Below, piece by piece: positions 1-6,172 of a DNA stretch of 7,066 nucleotides (position 1 is the first letter of the stretch; every line of letters starts with the position of its first letter). The DNA lies in the NCBI GenBank assembly GCA_003647035.1, contig QMMB01000169.1, positions 1 through 7,066 of the forward strand. Direction: 5' to 3'. The translations under genes and the position numbers were made by a program. Below the pieces are notes generated by a model that saw only the letters and a program-made list of their open reading frames with translations, was not told where the DNA came from and made no database searches. Origin of the DNA: Deltaproteobacteria bacterium (GTDB taxonomy: Bacteria > Myxococcota_A > Polyangia > Polyangiales > Houyiibacteriaceae).

Positions 1-615
1 AACATCGATTCGCATCAGATTGGAAGCGCGATCGACTGGGCCACGGAATGTGAGATGAGCGATCGGCTCCACTTCAAAGTTGGCAATCATCATGAGCCGC
101 TCGAGTACGAATCGGGCACCTTCGATGGATGCTATTCATTCGGAGCCGTTTGGCCCTTCTTCAAGAAGGAGGAGCTGCATGACCATGCGAAGGAGATGTA
201 CCGCGTATTGAAACCTGGGGCGCGATACGCTTGCTCTGAGTATTTGCTGACCCCTCATTTTGATTGGAACAACGAAGAACACGTGACGCTTCACAGGAGC
301 TTCCTGCCGACGCTGGCGGCTACGCACTCGATGTATCCGGCCGACGTCTGTGCCGCATTGCAAAGAGCGGGATTCAAGATTTTCACTTCCGCGCCTTCGA
401 AAGGCGAAGCCTGGCCGCTATGCGAGCAAAAACGTGATTTGGTCTCTATGGGTCGAAGAGTCGTTAGAGCCCTCGAGGCGATTCGCATCCTGCCTCCCTG
501 GGTCGAAGAGTCGCTTGATCTACTTCAAAAAGGTGGCGAAGCTTGGACGGCTGCGGAAAAAGCCAAAATCGCAGATTTGAACTGGAGAATCGTCGCGGAG
601 AAACCGCATGCTTGA
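1..615 (+). CDS. SAM-dependent methyltransferase, Erg6/sterol methyltransferase-like (5' truncated)
   Basis: The frame is open from the first base, so the ATG at 55 is internal and the N-terminus with the glycine-rich SAM loop lies outside the window. Seen: the stretch NIDSHQIGSA at 1-30 fits the end of class I motif I and the following helix, then a TFDG acidic motif (about 118-129) and the VLKPGA motif (about 208-225). The layout after that, with an NNEEH segment, an ADVCAALQRAGFKI helix-strand and a C-terminal GGEAW...LNWRIVAEKP end, resembles Erg6-type sterol methyltransferases with their C-terminal domain. The conserved region of true sterol methyltransferases around YAIEATCHAP reads YSFGAVWPFF here, so the acceptor may not be a sterol. 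Transfer of a methyl group from SAM to a small lipid-like acceptor is inferred. It ends in TGA at 613-615, convergent with the lipoprotein gene. Confidence is high for the methyltransferase fold and moderate for the subfamily. Confidence 0.8.
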   Translation, partial: NIDSHQIGSAIDWATECEMSDRLHFKVGNHHEPLEYESGTFDGCYSFGAVWPFFKKEELHDHAKEMYRVLKPGARYACSEYLLTPHFDWNNEEHVTLHRSFLPTLAATHSMYPADVCAALQRAGFKIFTSAPSKGEAWPLCEQKRDLVSMGRRVVRALEAIRILPPWVEESLDLLQKGGEAWTAAEKAKIADLNWRIVAEKPHA

Positions 616-745
616 TCGATTCGCGGGGCAGGCGGCCCCAGAATGTCCCCCGGGTATGAGAATAATGGTCAGCAGATCACACGCACACCGACACGGGCGC
701 TGATGCTGAGACTGGCACTGTCGCCGACCCCGTAGAGTAACTCTG

Positions 746-1912
746 TCAGTCTTTGCCGGTGACGGATTGGGCGGGAGACATGTCATCGTCAGACCAGAAC
801 CTCAAGAAACCTCGGTAGGCGCCCAGGTAGACCGTGTTGTCAGGCCCAAACGTGAAAGTGCCCCAGATGTTGTTGAAGACCTTGCGGTCGTAGTTGCCTT
901 TGCCGAGCGCAGAGCGCTCCACGATGCGCAGCACGTTGTCGTCGAACTCGCCTTTGTTGAAGTAGCCCTTGATGCGGAACACGCGCCAGCCGGTCCGAAA
1001 GTCGAGCGCCGTTAGCATCCAATCGTGATGTCCGTTCACTGGTTCCTCGTCACGTTGATAGACGTAGATCAAACCGCGGGGCGTCGACAGCTTGGGAGTC
1101 GCCGTTTTCGAGTCGAAGTGCCCCGTCGCGGGCCAGCCTTCGACCACTTTGTACTCCCCTGCCTCGTGGTCGAAGTCGAACCGCATGATCCCACCTGCGG
1201 TGGGGTTCTCCTTGAACGGATCGACATAGCCATAGGTATTGCCGACGATGAGGTGGTCCTTGTAGGCCACGACCGAGTTTTCGACGGCACCTTTGCCAGC
1301 TTCGAACAGCGGCAACTTGCTGACCAGCGAACCGTCGTTCTGACGGAAGACGTTCAGGTGCACCTGCTCGGGGCCGTTGTCGACGATCGCGACGAACCGG
1401 TCACCGATGAGCGTCGGCGTGGTGCCGCTCCCGTCGTTGAGGTGGCCGGGTTTAATCTTGTGGTCGTTGTCGTAGACGAGGTCGCCCTGCGAATAGGTCC
1501 CCTTCCAGTTCGGGTCGAGCTCGATCTTCTTGGACTCGTCGTTGAAGCGAAGCTTGTAAAGCGCCATGTTCGAGACGATGTAGACGCCATCCGGGCCGAC
1601 GGAAAAGGAGTTTTGAATCTGCTCGGCAAAGTCGGATTTGCCTAAAAAGAGATCACGAAAGCGCTTGCGGATCTCGGGGAGCCTGTCGATATCCTGGTCT
1701 GCTTGGGCCTTCTTTGCGTCGACCAAGAACTCCTCCGTGCCCTCCGGAAGCGGCGAGAAAAGCTGCCGGATCTTGTCCTCGAAGGCGAACAATTGAATCG
1801 CGGCAGCGTAGATCTTGGGGCAATCATCCTCGGTTCTCTCGCCTAGCGTATCGATCATGCCGACCACGCCGTACTTCGAGGTGAACCAAACCCGGCCGTC
1901 GGCAGCAGGCAT
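746..1912 (-). CDS. C-terminal part of a secreted beta-propeller-like lipoprotein, separated by a frameshift
   Basis: This 388-codon ORF has no signal peptide. Its first ATG (1912) has no Shine-Dalgarno sequence, and the frame is open and protein-like upstream of that ATG (KPADNKLTAI before the Met). It therefore looks like the continuation of the lipoprotein ORF at 1855-2763, not an independent gene. Seen: repeated short strand units of propeller style, such as DGRVWFTSKYGVVGMID, SVGPDGVYIVSN, DRFVAIVDN, DHLIVGNTYGYVD, LIYVYQRD and GPDNTVYLGAYRGFLRFW. These are of the kind found in PQQ/YVTN/SMP-30-like propellers. No catalytic motif is recognised. With the frame restored, the whole protein would be about 654-672 residues, depending on the start. 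A binding or scaffold role in the envelope is inference. Confidence is high that it is coding and low on function. Confidence 0.8.
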   Translation of the reverse strand: MPAADGRVWFTSKYGVVGMIDTLGERTEDDCPKIYAAAIQLFAFEDKIRQLFSPLPEGTEEFLVDAKKAQADQDIDRLPEIRKRFRDLFLGKSDFAEQIQNSFSVGPDGVYIVSNMALYKLRFNDESKKIELDPNWKGTYSQGDLVYDNDHKIKPGHLNDGSGTTPTLIGDRFVAIVDNGPEQVHLNVFRQNDGSLVSKLPLFEAGKGAVENSVVAYKDHLIVGNTYGYVDPFKENPTAGGIMRFDFDHEAGEYKVVEGWPATGHFDSKTATPKLSTPRGLIYVYQRDEEPVNGHHDWMLTALDFRTGWRVFRIKGYFNKGEFDDNVLRIVERSALGKGNYDRKVFNNIWGTFTFGPDNTVYLGAYRGFLRFWSDDDMSPAQSVTGKD

Positions 1913-2763
1913 GATCGCCGTGAGCTTATTGTCCGCCGGTTTTTGTTGAGGATATCTTCGACGATAGTGCCCTTCCCGACCGCGATGCCGAGGTTCAGGT
2001 AGACCATCTCGTCGCGAACGACCCGGCGATTGCGGATCGGAATGCGGAGGATCGTGTCGTTGGCCCCAGGGACGTAGACGGTGCCATTGCTAGCCAGATA
2101 CGAATAGGCGCCACCCGAGGTGTCGCGAAAGACCGCGATTCGCCCCTTCGTGCCAGCAACCTCTCGCATCTTGTTCCCCCGACCGGGGATCTTGACGGAG
2201 TCGAGAACACGGGGTGGCGGACTGGAGATGTCGATCACGATGAGCGTCGCCGCGTCCCGCCCAAATGAAATCGTCACGACCGTTTGGTCATCGAGGAACG
2301 TGTAGAGCGGCGCCATTCCGGAGAGATGCTTGCCCTTCTCCAGCACGTGAAAGTAGCCAACCTTGCTGTTGGCGGGGATGGGCCCTGGAAAGTGGCTCAC
2401 GTCGCTCGCGAAGCTGTCCTCGTGCATCGTGCCCGCGTAGCGGTCCGAGAGGATCGGGTGCTGCCAGTTCTCCTGGGGAGGGAGTGGCTCGGGCAGTGTC
2501 TCGCCGTACCGAGACGTCCACTCTTCGAACCACTTCACCTCTACGTTGGCGCGCTGGGCCTTGAACTTGAAGCCTTCGTCGCTCACCGAGTAGGTAGCGC
2601 AAGGCTCGTCGGCTCCAGGCCCCCTCGATGCACAAGCGCAGACGAACAGGATCAGCAGGATTGACAGTAAGCCGGGGTGGGACGGGCGTCTTGTAGAACG
2701 GGCTTCCATGGTCGACCCCCGGCCAGTCCATGTTGAGTGATTGTTCGGTAAAGAAGTTGTCAT
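1855..2763 (-). CDS. N-terminal part of a secreted beta-propeller-like lipoprotein (frameshifted)
   Basis: This ORF carries the export signal of the split protein. From the internal ATG at 2709 the N-terminus is basic (EARSTRRP), then hydrophobic (LLSILLILFV), then VCAC followed by ASRG, which suits a lipobox with the second Cys as the lipidated residue (residue 26 from 2709, 44 from 2763). The mature part has propeller-like strands such as TVVTISFGRDAATLIVIDIS, GRIAVFRDTSGGAYSYLAS and GTVYVPGANDTILRIPI. Two starts are possible. The ATG at 2763 has a GGGAGAG ribosome site and overlaps the stop of the preceding small ORF (ATGA). The ATG at 2709 gives a more normal signal peptide and has a G-rich stretch upstream. 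Coding sense is lost at 1940-1944, after which the last 27 residues are probably spurious. It is the third gene after tetR on this strand. The family is not recognised beyond secreted propeller-like lipoprotein. Confidence 0.78.
   Translation of the reverse strand: MTTSLPNNHSTWTGRGSTMEARSTRRPSHPGLLSILLILFVCACASRGPGADEPCATYSVSDEGFKFKAQRANVEVKWFEEWTSRYGETLPEPLPPQENWQHPILSDRYAGTMHEDSFASDVSHFPGPIPANSKVGYFHVLEKGKHLSGMAPLYTFLDDQTVVTISFGRDAATLIVIDISSPPPRVLDSVKIPGRGNKMREVAGTKGRIAVFRDTSGGAYSYLASNGTVYVPGANDTILRIPIRNRRVVRDEMVYLNLGIAVGKGTIVEDILNKNRRTISSRRSCLLPTAGFGSPRSTAWSA
1940..1944 (-). other. Frameshift site in an A5 tract joining the two lipoprotein ORFs
   Basis: On the - strand the sequence is CTC AAC AAA AAC CGG in the upstream frame and continues sensibly as CCG GCG GAC AAT AAG (PADNK) in the downstream frame. 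One extra A (six instead of five) would join both ORFs as LNKKPADNKLTAIMP. A -1 slip after AAC would give the same downstream frame. Without either, the upstream ORF runs on for 27 Arg/Ser-rich residues that look like out-of-frame translation and stops at 1855. A sequencing or assembly error in the homopolymer, a real inactivating deletion and programmed slippage are all possible. The C AAA AAC heptamer is not the classic A AAA AAC slippery site, so error or mutation is the simpler reading. Confidence 0.75.
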
Positions 2764-2855
2764 GTCGTTCTCTCCCTCAGCTCTACGGATCGCGTCGATA
2801 AAAGCACCAGCGCCAAGAGCAACGCGTGTGTGTGTGGCGGCTGTCGTTTGTTCAT
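2760..2855 (-). CDS. Small 31-residue ORF, leader or small membrane peptide candidate
   Basis: This is an ATG-started ORF of 31 codons plus TGA, filling the gap between the TetR gene and the lipoprotein ORF. A GGAGAG ribosome site starts inside the TetR stop region and lies 5 nt before the ATG. Its TGA (2762-2760) overlaps the ATG at 2763 as ATGA, the usual arrangement for translational coupling. The peptide starts MNKRQPPHTH, has a hydrophobic core ALLLALVLLS and ends with a charged tail (VELRERTT), so it resembles a signal peptide or a very short membrane segment. There is no Cys or obvious cleavage site. It could be a translated leader that sets lipoprotein expression, a small membrane protein, or the remnant of an older N-terminus. 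Spacing and the ribosome site support translation, but no homologue is recognised and chance cannot be excluded. Confidence 0.45.
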   Translation of the reverse strand: MNKRQPPHTHALLLALVLLSTRSVELRERTT

Positions 2856-2865
2856 CTGATCTCTC

Positions 2866-3423
2866 CTATCTCGTGAGGGAACGGACCTGGCGTCGAACCA
2901 GGCGGAGGCGTGTTTCTAAAGACTCTTCGACGTGAATAGCGGCCTCGCCCATCAGATAGATGGCCAAGAGCTCTCCTCTGGCGCGTGCCTCCCCTGGGGG
3001 GAAGCCTGCTTCCTCGAAGAGGCTCACGACGTAGCCGAGACGCTTACGGGTGACGCGTCGCAGGACCTTTGCTGCCTTCTTGTCCCCTTCGGCCCACGAA
3101 CGGATGGCGGGGTCGTATTGGCTGAGCCCGTTGGCCACGACGTTCTCTGCGGTAAGCAGCAGGCGCTTCTTCCCGCCGCCCCCCGCTGCGCTCGCGCGAT
3201 CGATGACCACGTCGGTCATCTCCCGGTCCCACCACTCGAGTATCCCGTCAAGAAGATCCTGCCGATTCTCGAAATGCCAGTAGAAGCTCCCTCGGCTGAC
3301 GCGGAGATTCCGCGCCAGCGTCAGCACGCGCACACCCCCGATGCCACGGGTCCGCAGGAGTTCCATGGCGGCTCCGAGCCAGTCGTCCCTGGTCAGTCTT
3401 TCTTGCGGAGTCACGGCAAGCAA
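2866..3423 (-). CDS. TetR/AcrR-family transcriptional regulator
   Basis: About 185 residues, the usual length of the family. Seen: the N-terminal DNA-binding domain runs from about residue 11 (TRDDWLGAAMELLRTRGI) through a helix-turn-helix at about 33-52 (LTLARNLRVSRGSFYWHF), followed by ENRQDLLDGILEWW, the hallmark TetR layout. The C-terminal ligand and dimer domain is helical and not specific enough to name a ligand. No ATG is in frame: the candidates are TTG at 3423 and GTG at 3414, neither with a Shine-Dalgarno sequence, and the promoter proposed at 3429-3457 would put the transcript start at about 3421-3423, giving a leaderless or nearly leaderless mRNA. The small ORF follows 10 nt after the TAG stop, then the lipoprotein. 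The divergent hydrolase gene and the inverted repeat between them suggest autoregulation and control of both arms. This is inferred from context. Confidence 0.9.
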   Translation of the reverse strand: MLAVTPQERLTRDDWLGAAMELLRTRGIGGVRVLTLARNLRVSRGSFYWHFENRQDLLDGILEWWDREMTDVVIDRASAAGGGGKKRLLLTAENVVANGLSQYDPAIRSWAEGDKKAAKVLRRVTRKRLGYVVSLFEEAGFPPGEARARGELLAIYLMGEAAIHVEESLETRLRLVRRQVRSLTR

Positions 3424-3447
3424 GACGGACCATACAGTTCTGTCTTG
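3421..3447. promoter_or_regulatory. Inverted repeat, candidate TetR operator
   Basis: The left arm CAAGACGGA (3421-3429) and right arm TCTGTCTTG (3439-3447) are complementary at eight of nine positions around a 9-nt spacer. A nested perfect ACAG-TT-CTGT lies at 3434-3443. The repeat covers the TetR start codon and the -10 of its proposed promoter, and its right arm touches a TTGACC (3445-3450) that could be a -35 for the divergent gene. Position, symmetry and size suit a TetR operator. Binding is inferred. Confidence 0.5.
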
Positions 3448-3457
3448 ACCGTCACAA
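3429..3457 (-). promoter_or_regulatory. Candidate sigma70-type promoter for the TetR operon
   Basis: Read on the - strand, TTGTGA (3457-3452) and TATGGT (3434-3429) are separated by exactly 17 nt, each matching four of six consensus bases. Transcription would start at about 3421-3423, on or next to the TTG/GTG start codons. The -10 lies inside the inverted repeat, which would allow repression. No equally good promoter is seen for the + strand hydrolase gene: TTGACC at 3445-3450 has no convincing -10 at the right distance. Confidence 0.35.
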
Positions 3458-3494
3458 GGTGTGGTGAGAGCCTCGACGGCTCCGGGAGGGCATC

Positions 3495-4763
3495 ATGCGA
3501 ACAGGACGAACTGCAATAGGTGCGCTGGCGCTCACGCTTGCCGCGATGACGATTGGCTATTTCATCGGTGTGAGCTTTCACGAGCCGCAGGTGGCGCAGG
3601 CGGCCGGCGGCGAAGTGAAGTCCCCGACGGGCATCTCGCCAGACCGCTACGTTTACTATCCGGGTACGGAGAATCTGCGGAAGGACGAGATTCGGATGAC
3701 CGCCTGCGGCACAGGAATGCCTGCGGCGCGCCACGGGCAGGCGGCAAGCTGCTTTCTGATCGAGCTCGGCAACGGCGACAAGTTCCTCTTCGACCTTGGC
3801 ACGGGCTCGATGGCGAACGTTGGCTCGTACATGATCCCGTACGACTTCCTCACGAAGGTGTTCCTCAGCCATCTTCACACCGACCACTGGGGCGACCTTG
3901 GCCCGCTCTGGGCAGGCGGCTGGACCGCGGGGCGCACCAAACCCCTCGAGGTTTGGGGGCCGAGCGGCGCCCGTGAAGACATGGGCACCAAGTACGCAGT
4001 CGAGCACTTCATGAAGACCTACAACTGGGACTACATGACGCGAGCCGCGATGATCAGCCCGATCCCCGGGAGCATCACCGTTCACGAGTTCGACTACAAA
4101 AAGGAGAACCAGGTCATCTATCAGAAGAACGGAGTGACCATTCGCTCCTTCCCGGCGATTCACACCGGCGATGGCCCTGTTAGCCTCATCCTCGAGTGGA
4201 AGGGCTACAAGGTCGTCTACGGCGGCGACACCATGCCAAACACGTGGATGCTCAAATATGCCAAAGACGCCGACGTCGTCATTCACGAAGTGATGCCCAT
4301 GCCGGCGGACATGGTGAAGTTCTACAACCAGCCCCCGCAACTCGCGATTCGGGCCTCATGCGGCTTCCACACCTGCGGGCCTGCCTTTGGCAAGATTATG
4401 AGCGAGCTGAAACCGCGGCTAGCGATCGCCTTCCACTGGTTCAACGAGGAAGGGACTCGCTACAACCAGCTCGAGGGCATTCGAGAGACCTACGATGGCC
4501 CGATCTCGATGGCCACCGACAACCTGGTTTGGAACATCCGCAAGAAGGTGATCTTGGAGCGCATGGCGGTCATTACAGAAGAAGCGTGGGCCGTTCCGGG
4601 CCCGGGCAAGGCTCCTGCTCCTGACCGCACGCGCAAGAGCGAATACACGCCGTGGACGCTCGGCCACGTCTACGATACCAGCGACGTCGAGAAGGAAACC
4701 TTCGACAAGTTCAACAAACAGTTCAACCTCAAACCCGCCCCGTACAAACCCCAAAAACCCTAG
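3495..4763 (+). CDS. Exported MBL-fold metallo-hydrolase, GntH-like (RNase Z-type)
   Basis: A 422-residue protein of the metallo-beta-lactamase fold. Residues 1-36 form a signal peptide or membrane anchor (hydrophobic core about 7-27, then VAQA before AGGE), so it acts outside the cytoplasm. Seen metal-site motifs: HLHTDH (H126, H128, D130, H131), H223 in AIHTGDG, D245 in YGGD, H292 in the FHT motif and H314 in AFHWFNEEGTRY. The last two match the H-S-T and LTHF..RY positions of the RNase Z-like branch, so the binuclear site looks complete. The ACGTGMP motif (70-76) before the first conserved strand and the SPTGISPDRYVYYPGTE segment (43-59) recall proteins labelled guanitoxin biosynthesis hydrolase GntH. 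That is recognition from memory, and no other guanitoxin gene is present. The ribosome site is GGGAGGG at 3484-3490, 4 nt before ATG. The substrate is unknown. Two Cys (289, 294) flank the FHT histidine. The barrel gene follows 10 bp later. Confidence 0.85.
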   Translation: MRTGRTAIGALALTLAAMTIGYFIGVSFHEPQVAQAAGGEVKSPTGISPDRYVYYPGTENLRKDEIRMTACGTGMPAARHGQAASCFLIELGNGDKFLFDLGTGSMANVGSYMIPYDFLTKVFLSHLHTDHWGDLGPLWAGGWTAGRTKPLEVWGPSGAREDMGTKYAVEHFMKTYNWDYMTRAAMISPIPGSITVHEFDYKKENQVIYQKNGVTIRSFPAIHTGDGPVSLILEWKGYKVVYGGDTMPNTWMLKYAKDADVVIHEVMPMPADMVKFYNQPPQLAIRASCGFHTCGPAFGKIMSELKPRLAIAFHWFNEEGTRYNQLEGIRETYDGPISMATDNLVWNIRKKVILERMAVITEEAWAVPGPGKAPAPDRTRKSEYTPWTLGHVYDTSDVEKETFDKFNKQFNLKPAPYKPQKP

Positions 4764-4773
4764 GCTCTGGGGC

Positions 4774-5445
4774 ATGAGAGGAGCAAAGCGGAGTGTTCGA
4801 AGGCCTCCACGCAGCGTCGTCTTCGCAGCGTTCCTACTCGTATGCACCGTGGCGATTCCATCTGCGGCGGAAGCTTCCGAGGGTGAGCCCCCGGAGAACA
4901 GCGCGGCAGGCTCCTCGAAACCCGAAGCCGATGAAGCCACCGAAGAGGGCGAGGAAAAAGAGCGCCTCAATGGTCTCACGTTCGGAGGAGCCTACACCTT
5001 TCACATCCTTCGCGATCGCGACTCCGCCACAACCGGGGAGCCGCTCAGGACCGCCGAGCATCTCGGTGGGTTCGTGATCGCGTATGAACGGGAGCTGATT
5101 CCCCAACATCTCGCGCTCAGCATTGCGAAGCCATTTTACTTCTCGAACGAACGTTTCGACACACCTTTCGACTTCGTTTTGAAAGGGCTCTTCCGCAAAG
5201 GGTCCTGGGAAGGCTTCATCGGGCTCCTTCTCACTTGGAACATCCGAGCCTTCGAAAGGGAGCGCGAGGAGCAGGAAGGGGAACGAAACATCATGTCCTT
5301 TGGCATCGGCGCCGTCATCGGCGGGGCCTATTTCTTCAACCCGCGCTGGAGCCTCGACCTCGAGCTTGGCTATTCCAACATCCCGACCGACGACATCGTC
5401 GAGCACGAGTTCACCGCGGCTTTGACTAGCGTCTACCACTTTTGA
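4774..5445 (+). CDS. Small outer-membrane beta-barrel candidate
   Basis: A 223-residue hypothetical protein. Residues 1-34 form a signal peptide: very basic (RGAKRSVRRPPR), a hydrophobic core VVFAAFLLVCTVAI, then a likely signal peptidase I site AEA before SEG. Residues 35-65 are a low-complexity acidic segment (EATEEGEEKE). From about 66 to the end there are alternating strand-like segments (LTFGGAYTFHIL, HLGGFVIAYERE, LALSIAKPFYF, FVLKGLF, EGFIGLLLTW, SFGIGAVIGGAYFF, WSLDLELGYSN, EFTAALTSVYHF). The C-terminal Phe fits the outer-membrane insertion signal. About eight strands would suit a small OmpW/OmpA-like barrel, but the family is not recognised. It starts 10 bp after the hydrolase stop, so the two are probably cotranscribed. 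Its start has only a weak GGGG ribosome site, which fits coupling. The ends of this gene and the FkbM gene are convergent and 29 bp apart; no clear terminator is seen there. Confidence 0.75.
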   Translation: MRGAKRSVRRPPRSVVFAAFLLVCTVAIPSAAEASEGEPPENSAAGSSKPEADEATEEGEEKERLNGLTFGGAYTFHILRDRDSATTGEPLRTAEHLGGFVIAYERELIPQHLALSIAKPFYFSNERFDTPFDFVLKGLFRKGSWEGFIGLLLTWNIRAFEREREEQEGERNIMSFGIGAVIGGAYFFNPRWSLDLELGYSNIPTDDIVEHEFTAALTSVYHF

Positions 5446-5474
5446 GCCAGGCCGCCGCGCCCCTGAACATTCGT

Positions 5475-6167
5475 CTAGGCCGTTCTCCGAGCGATCCATT
5501 TGTCCGGCAGGAAGAGAACCTCTTCTCCTCGCCGGGATACCCAAGCGACGCGAAAGCCGGCGCGCCTAAGCCTCGCGACGATTTCCTGAGTGTCAGCTTT
5601 CGAGTAGGAGGCGAAGCGGTGGTGGAACTCGACGAGCAGTTGCGGTCGCTGCTCCTCCAAGATCTGCATCGTCTTGTCGTCTCGGAGCACTTCGTATTCC
5701 GAGCCCTCGATATCCATTTTGAGCATGTCGAATCGGGTCACGCCAGCCTCGCGCATGGCGGTGTCCAGGGTGCAAAGGCTGACCTCGACGGCCTCGTCTC
5801 GCAGATGTCTGGAGCGGGAAGTGCTGCCGGAAACGTGCCGTGGATTCCTAGGAAGATAGAACGTGCGGCTCTCGTCCTTGGCGCCGAGTCCCGACGGGTA
5901 GACCCTGAGCTTGACGCTGGCGAACGGCTCCACGTACGCGAGTGCTTTCGGCGTCGGGTCGAATGCGTGCACCGTGCACGAGTACTTGCCGATGATCCCC
6001 TCGTCGAATGTGATGTCCTCGCCGATGCCGAAGGACAGAACCACGCTCTCCGCGCTCAAGCTGTCGGCGGCAATGGCCCAGCCGCCGTAGTCGCTGCCGT
6101 GGAACTCGAGGGGGACCTGGACGTCGGTGTAGATGTCCGTACCCCTCGTGCGCCACCACCTTTGCAT
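5475..6167 (-). CDS. FkbM-family SAM-dependent methyltransferase
   Basis: 230 residues from the ATG at 6167. Seen: SAM-binding motif I VVLSFGIGED (42-51), the following acidic strand HAFDPTPKAL (67-76), and the FkbM signature FDMLKMDIEGSEYEVL (146-161). Then RPQLLVEFHHRF (174-185) and a C-terminal RRAGFRVAWVS strand. The family O-methylates sugars or polyketide hydroxyls; here a glycan acceptor is likely because the upstream gene is a glycosyltransferase. The ATG is chosen because it lies 5 nt after the glycosyltransferase stop and has a GGGTGGTG stretch upstream. A GTG at 6263 would extend it by 32 residues into the glycosyltransferase gene with no family-like sequence. Cotranscription with the glycosyltransferase is likely. 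Confidence 0.88.
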   Translation of the reverse strand: MQRWWRTRGTDIYTDVQVPLEFHGSDYGGWAIAADSLSAESVVLSFGIGEDITFDEGIIGKYSCTVHAFDPTPKALAYVEPFASVKLRVYPSGLGAKDESRTFYLPRNPRHVSGSTSRSRHLRDEAVEVSLCTLDTAMREAGVTRFDMLKMDIEGSEYEVLRDDKTMQILEEQRPQLLVEFHHRFASYSKADTQEIVARLRRAGFRVAWVSRRGEEVLFLPDKWIARRTA

Positions 6168-6172
6168 CGTGT

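Noticed and set aside
625..639. GGGGC-AGGCG-GCCCC hairpin just after the methyltransferase stop
   Set aside because: The stem is only 5 bp and no T-run follows, so a terminator call is not supported. It could still pause transcription between the convergent genes.
734..744. Palindrome AGAGT-A-ACTCT near the end of the lipoprotein gene
   Set aside because: A one-base centre cannot form a hairpin loop at full stem length, there is no U-tract, and a palindrome this short is expected by chance.
1025..1645. + strand open frame (206 codons) opposite the lipoprotein C-terminal part
   Set aside because: Its Val/Asp/Arg-rich composition is the mirror of the - strand gene and no ribosome site is seen.
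2826..2836. Short GT dinucleotide run
   Set aside because: Five to six units is too short to call a variable repeat; it lies inside the small ORF.
3411..4340. Long - strand open frame (309 codons) opposite the hydrolase gene
   Set aside because: It is antisense to a gene with clear metal-site motifs. Its translation is Val/Arg/His-rich with no domain, as expected for an antisense frame in GC-rich coding DNA.
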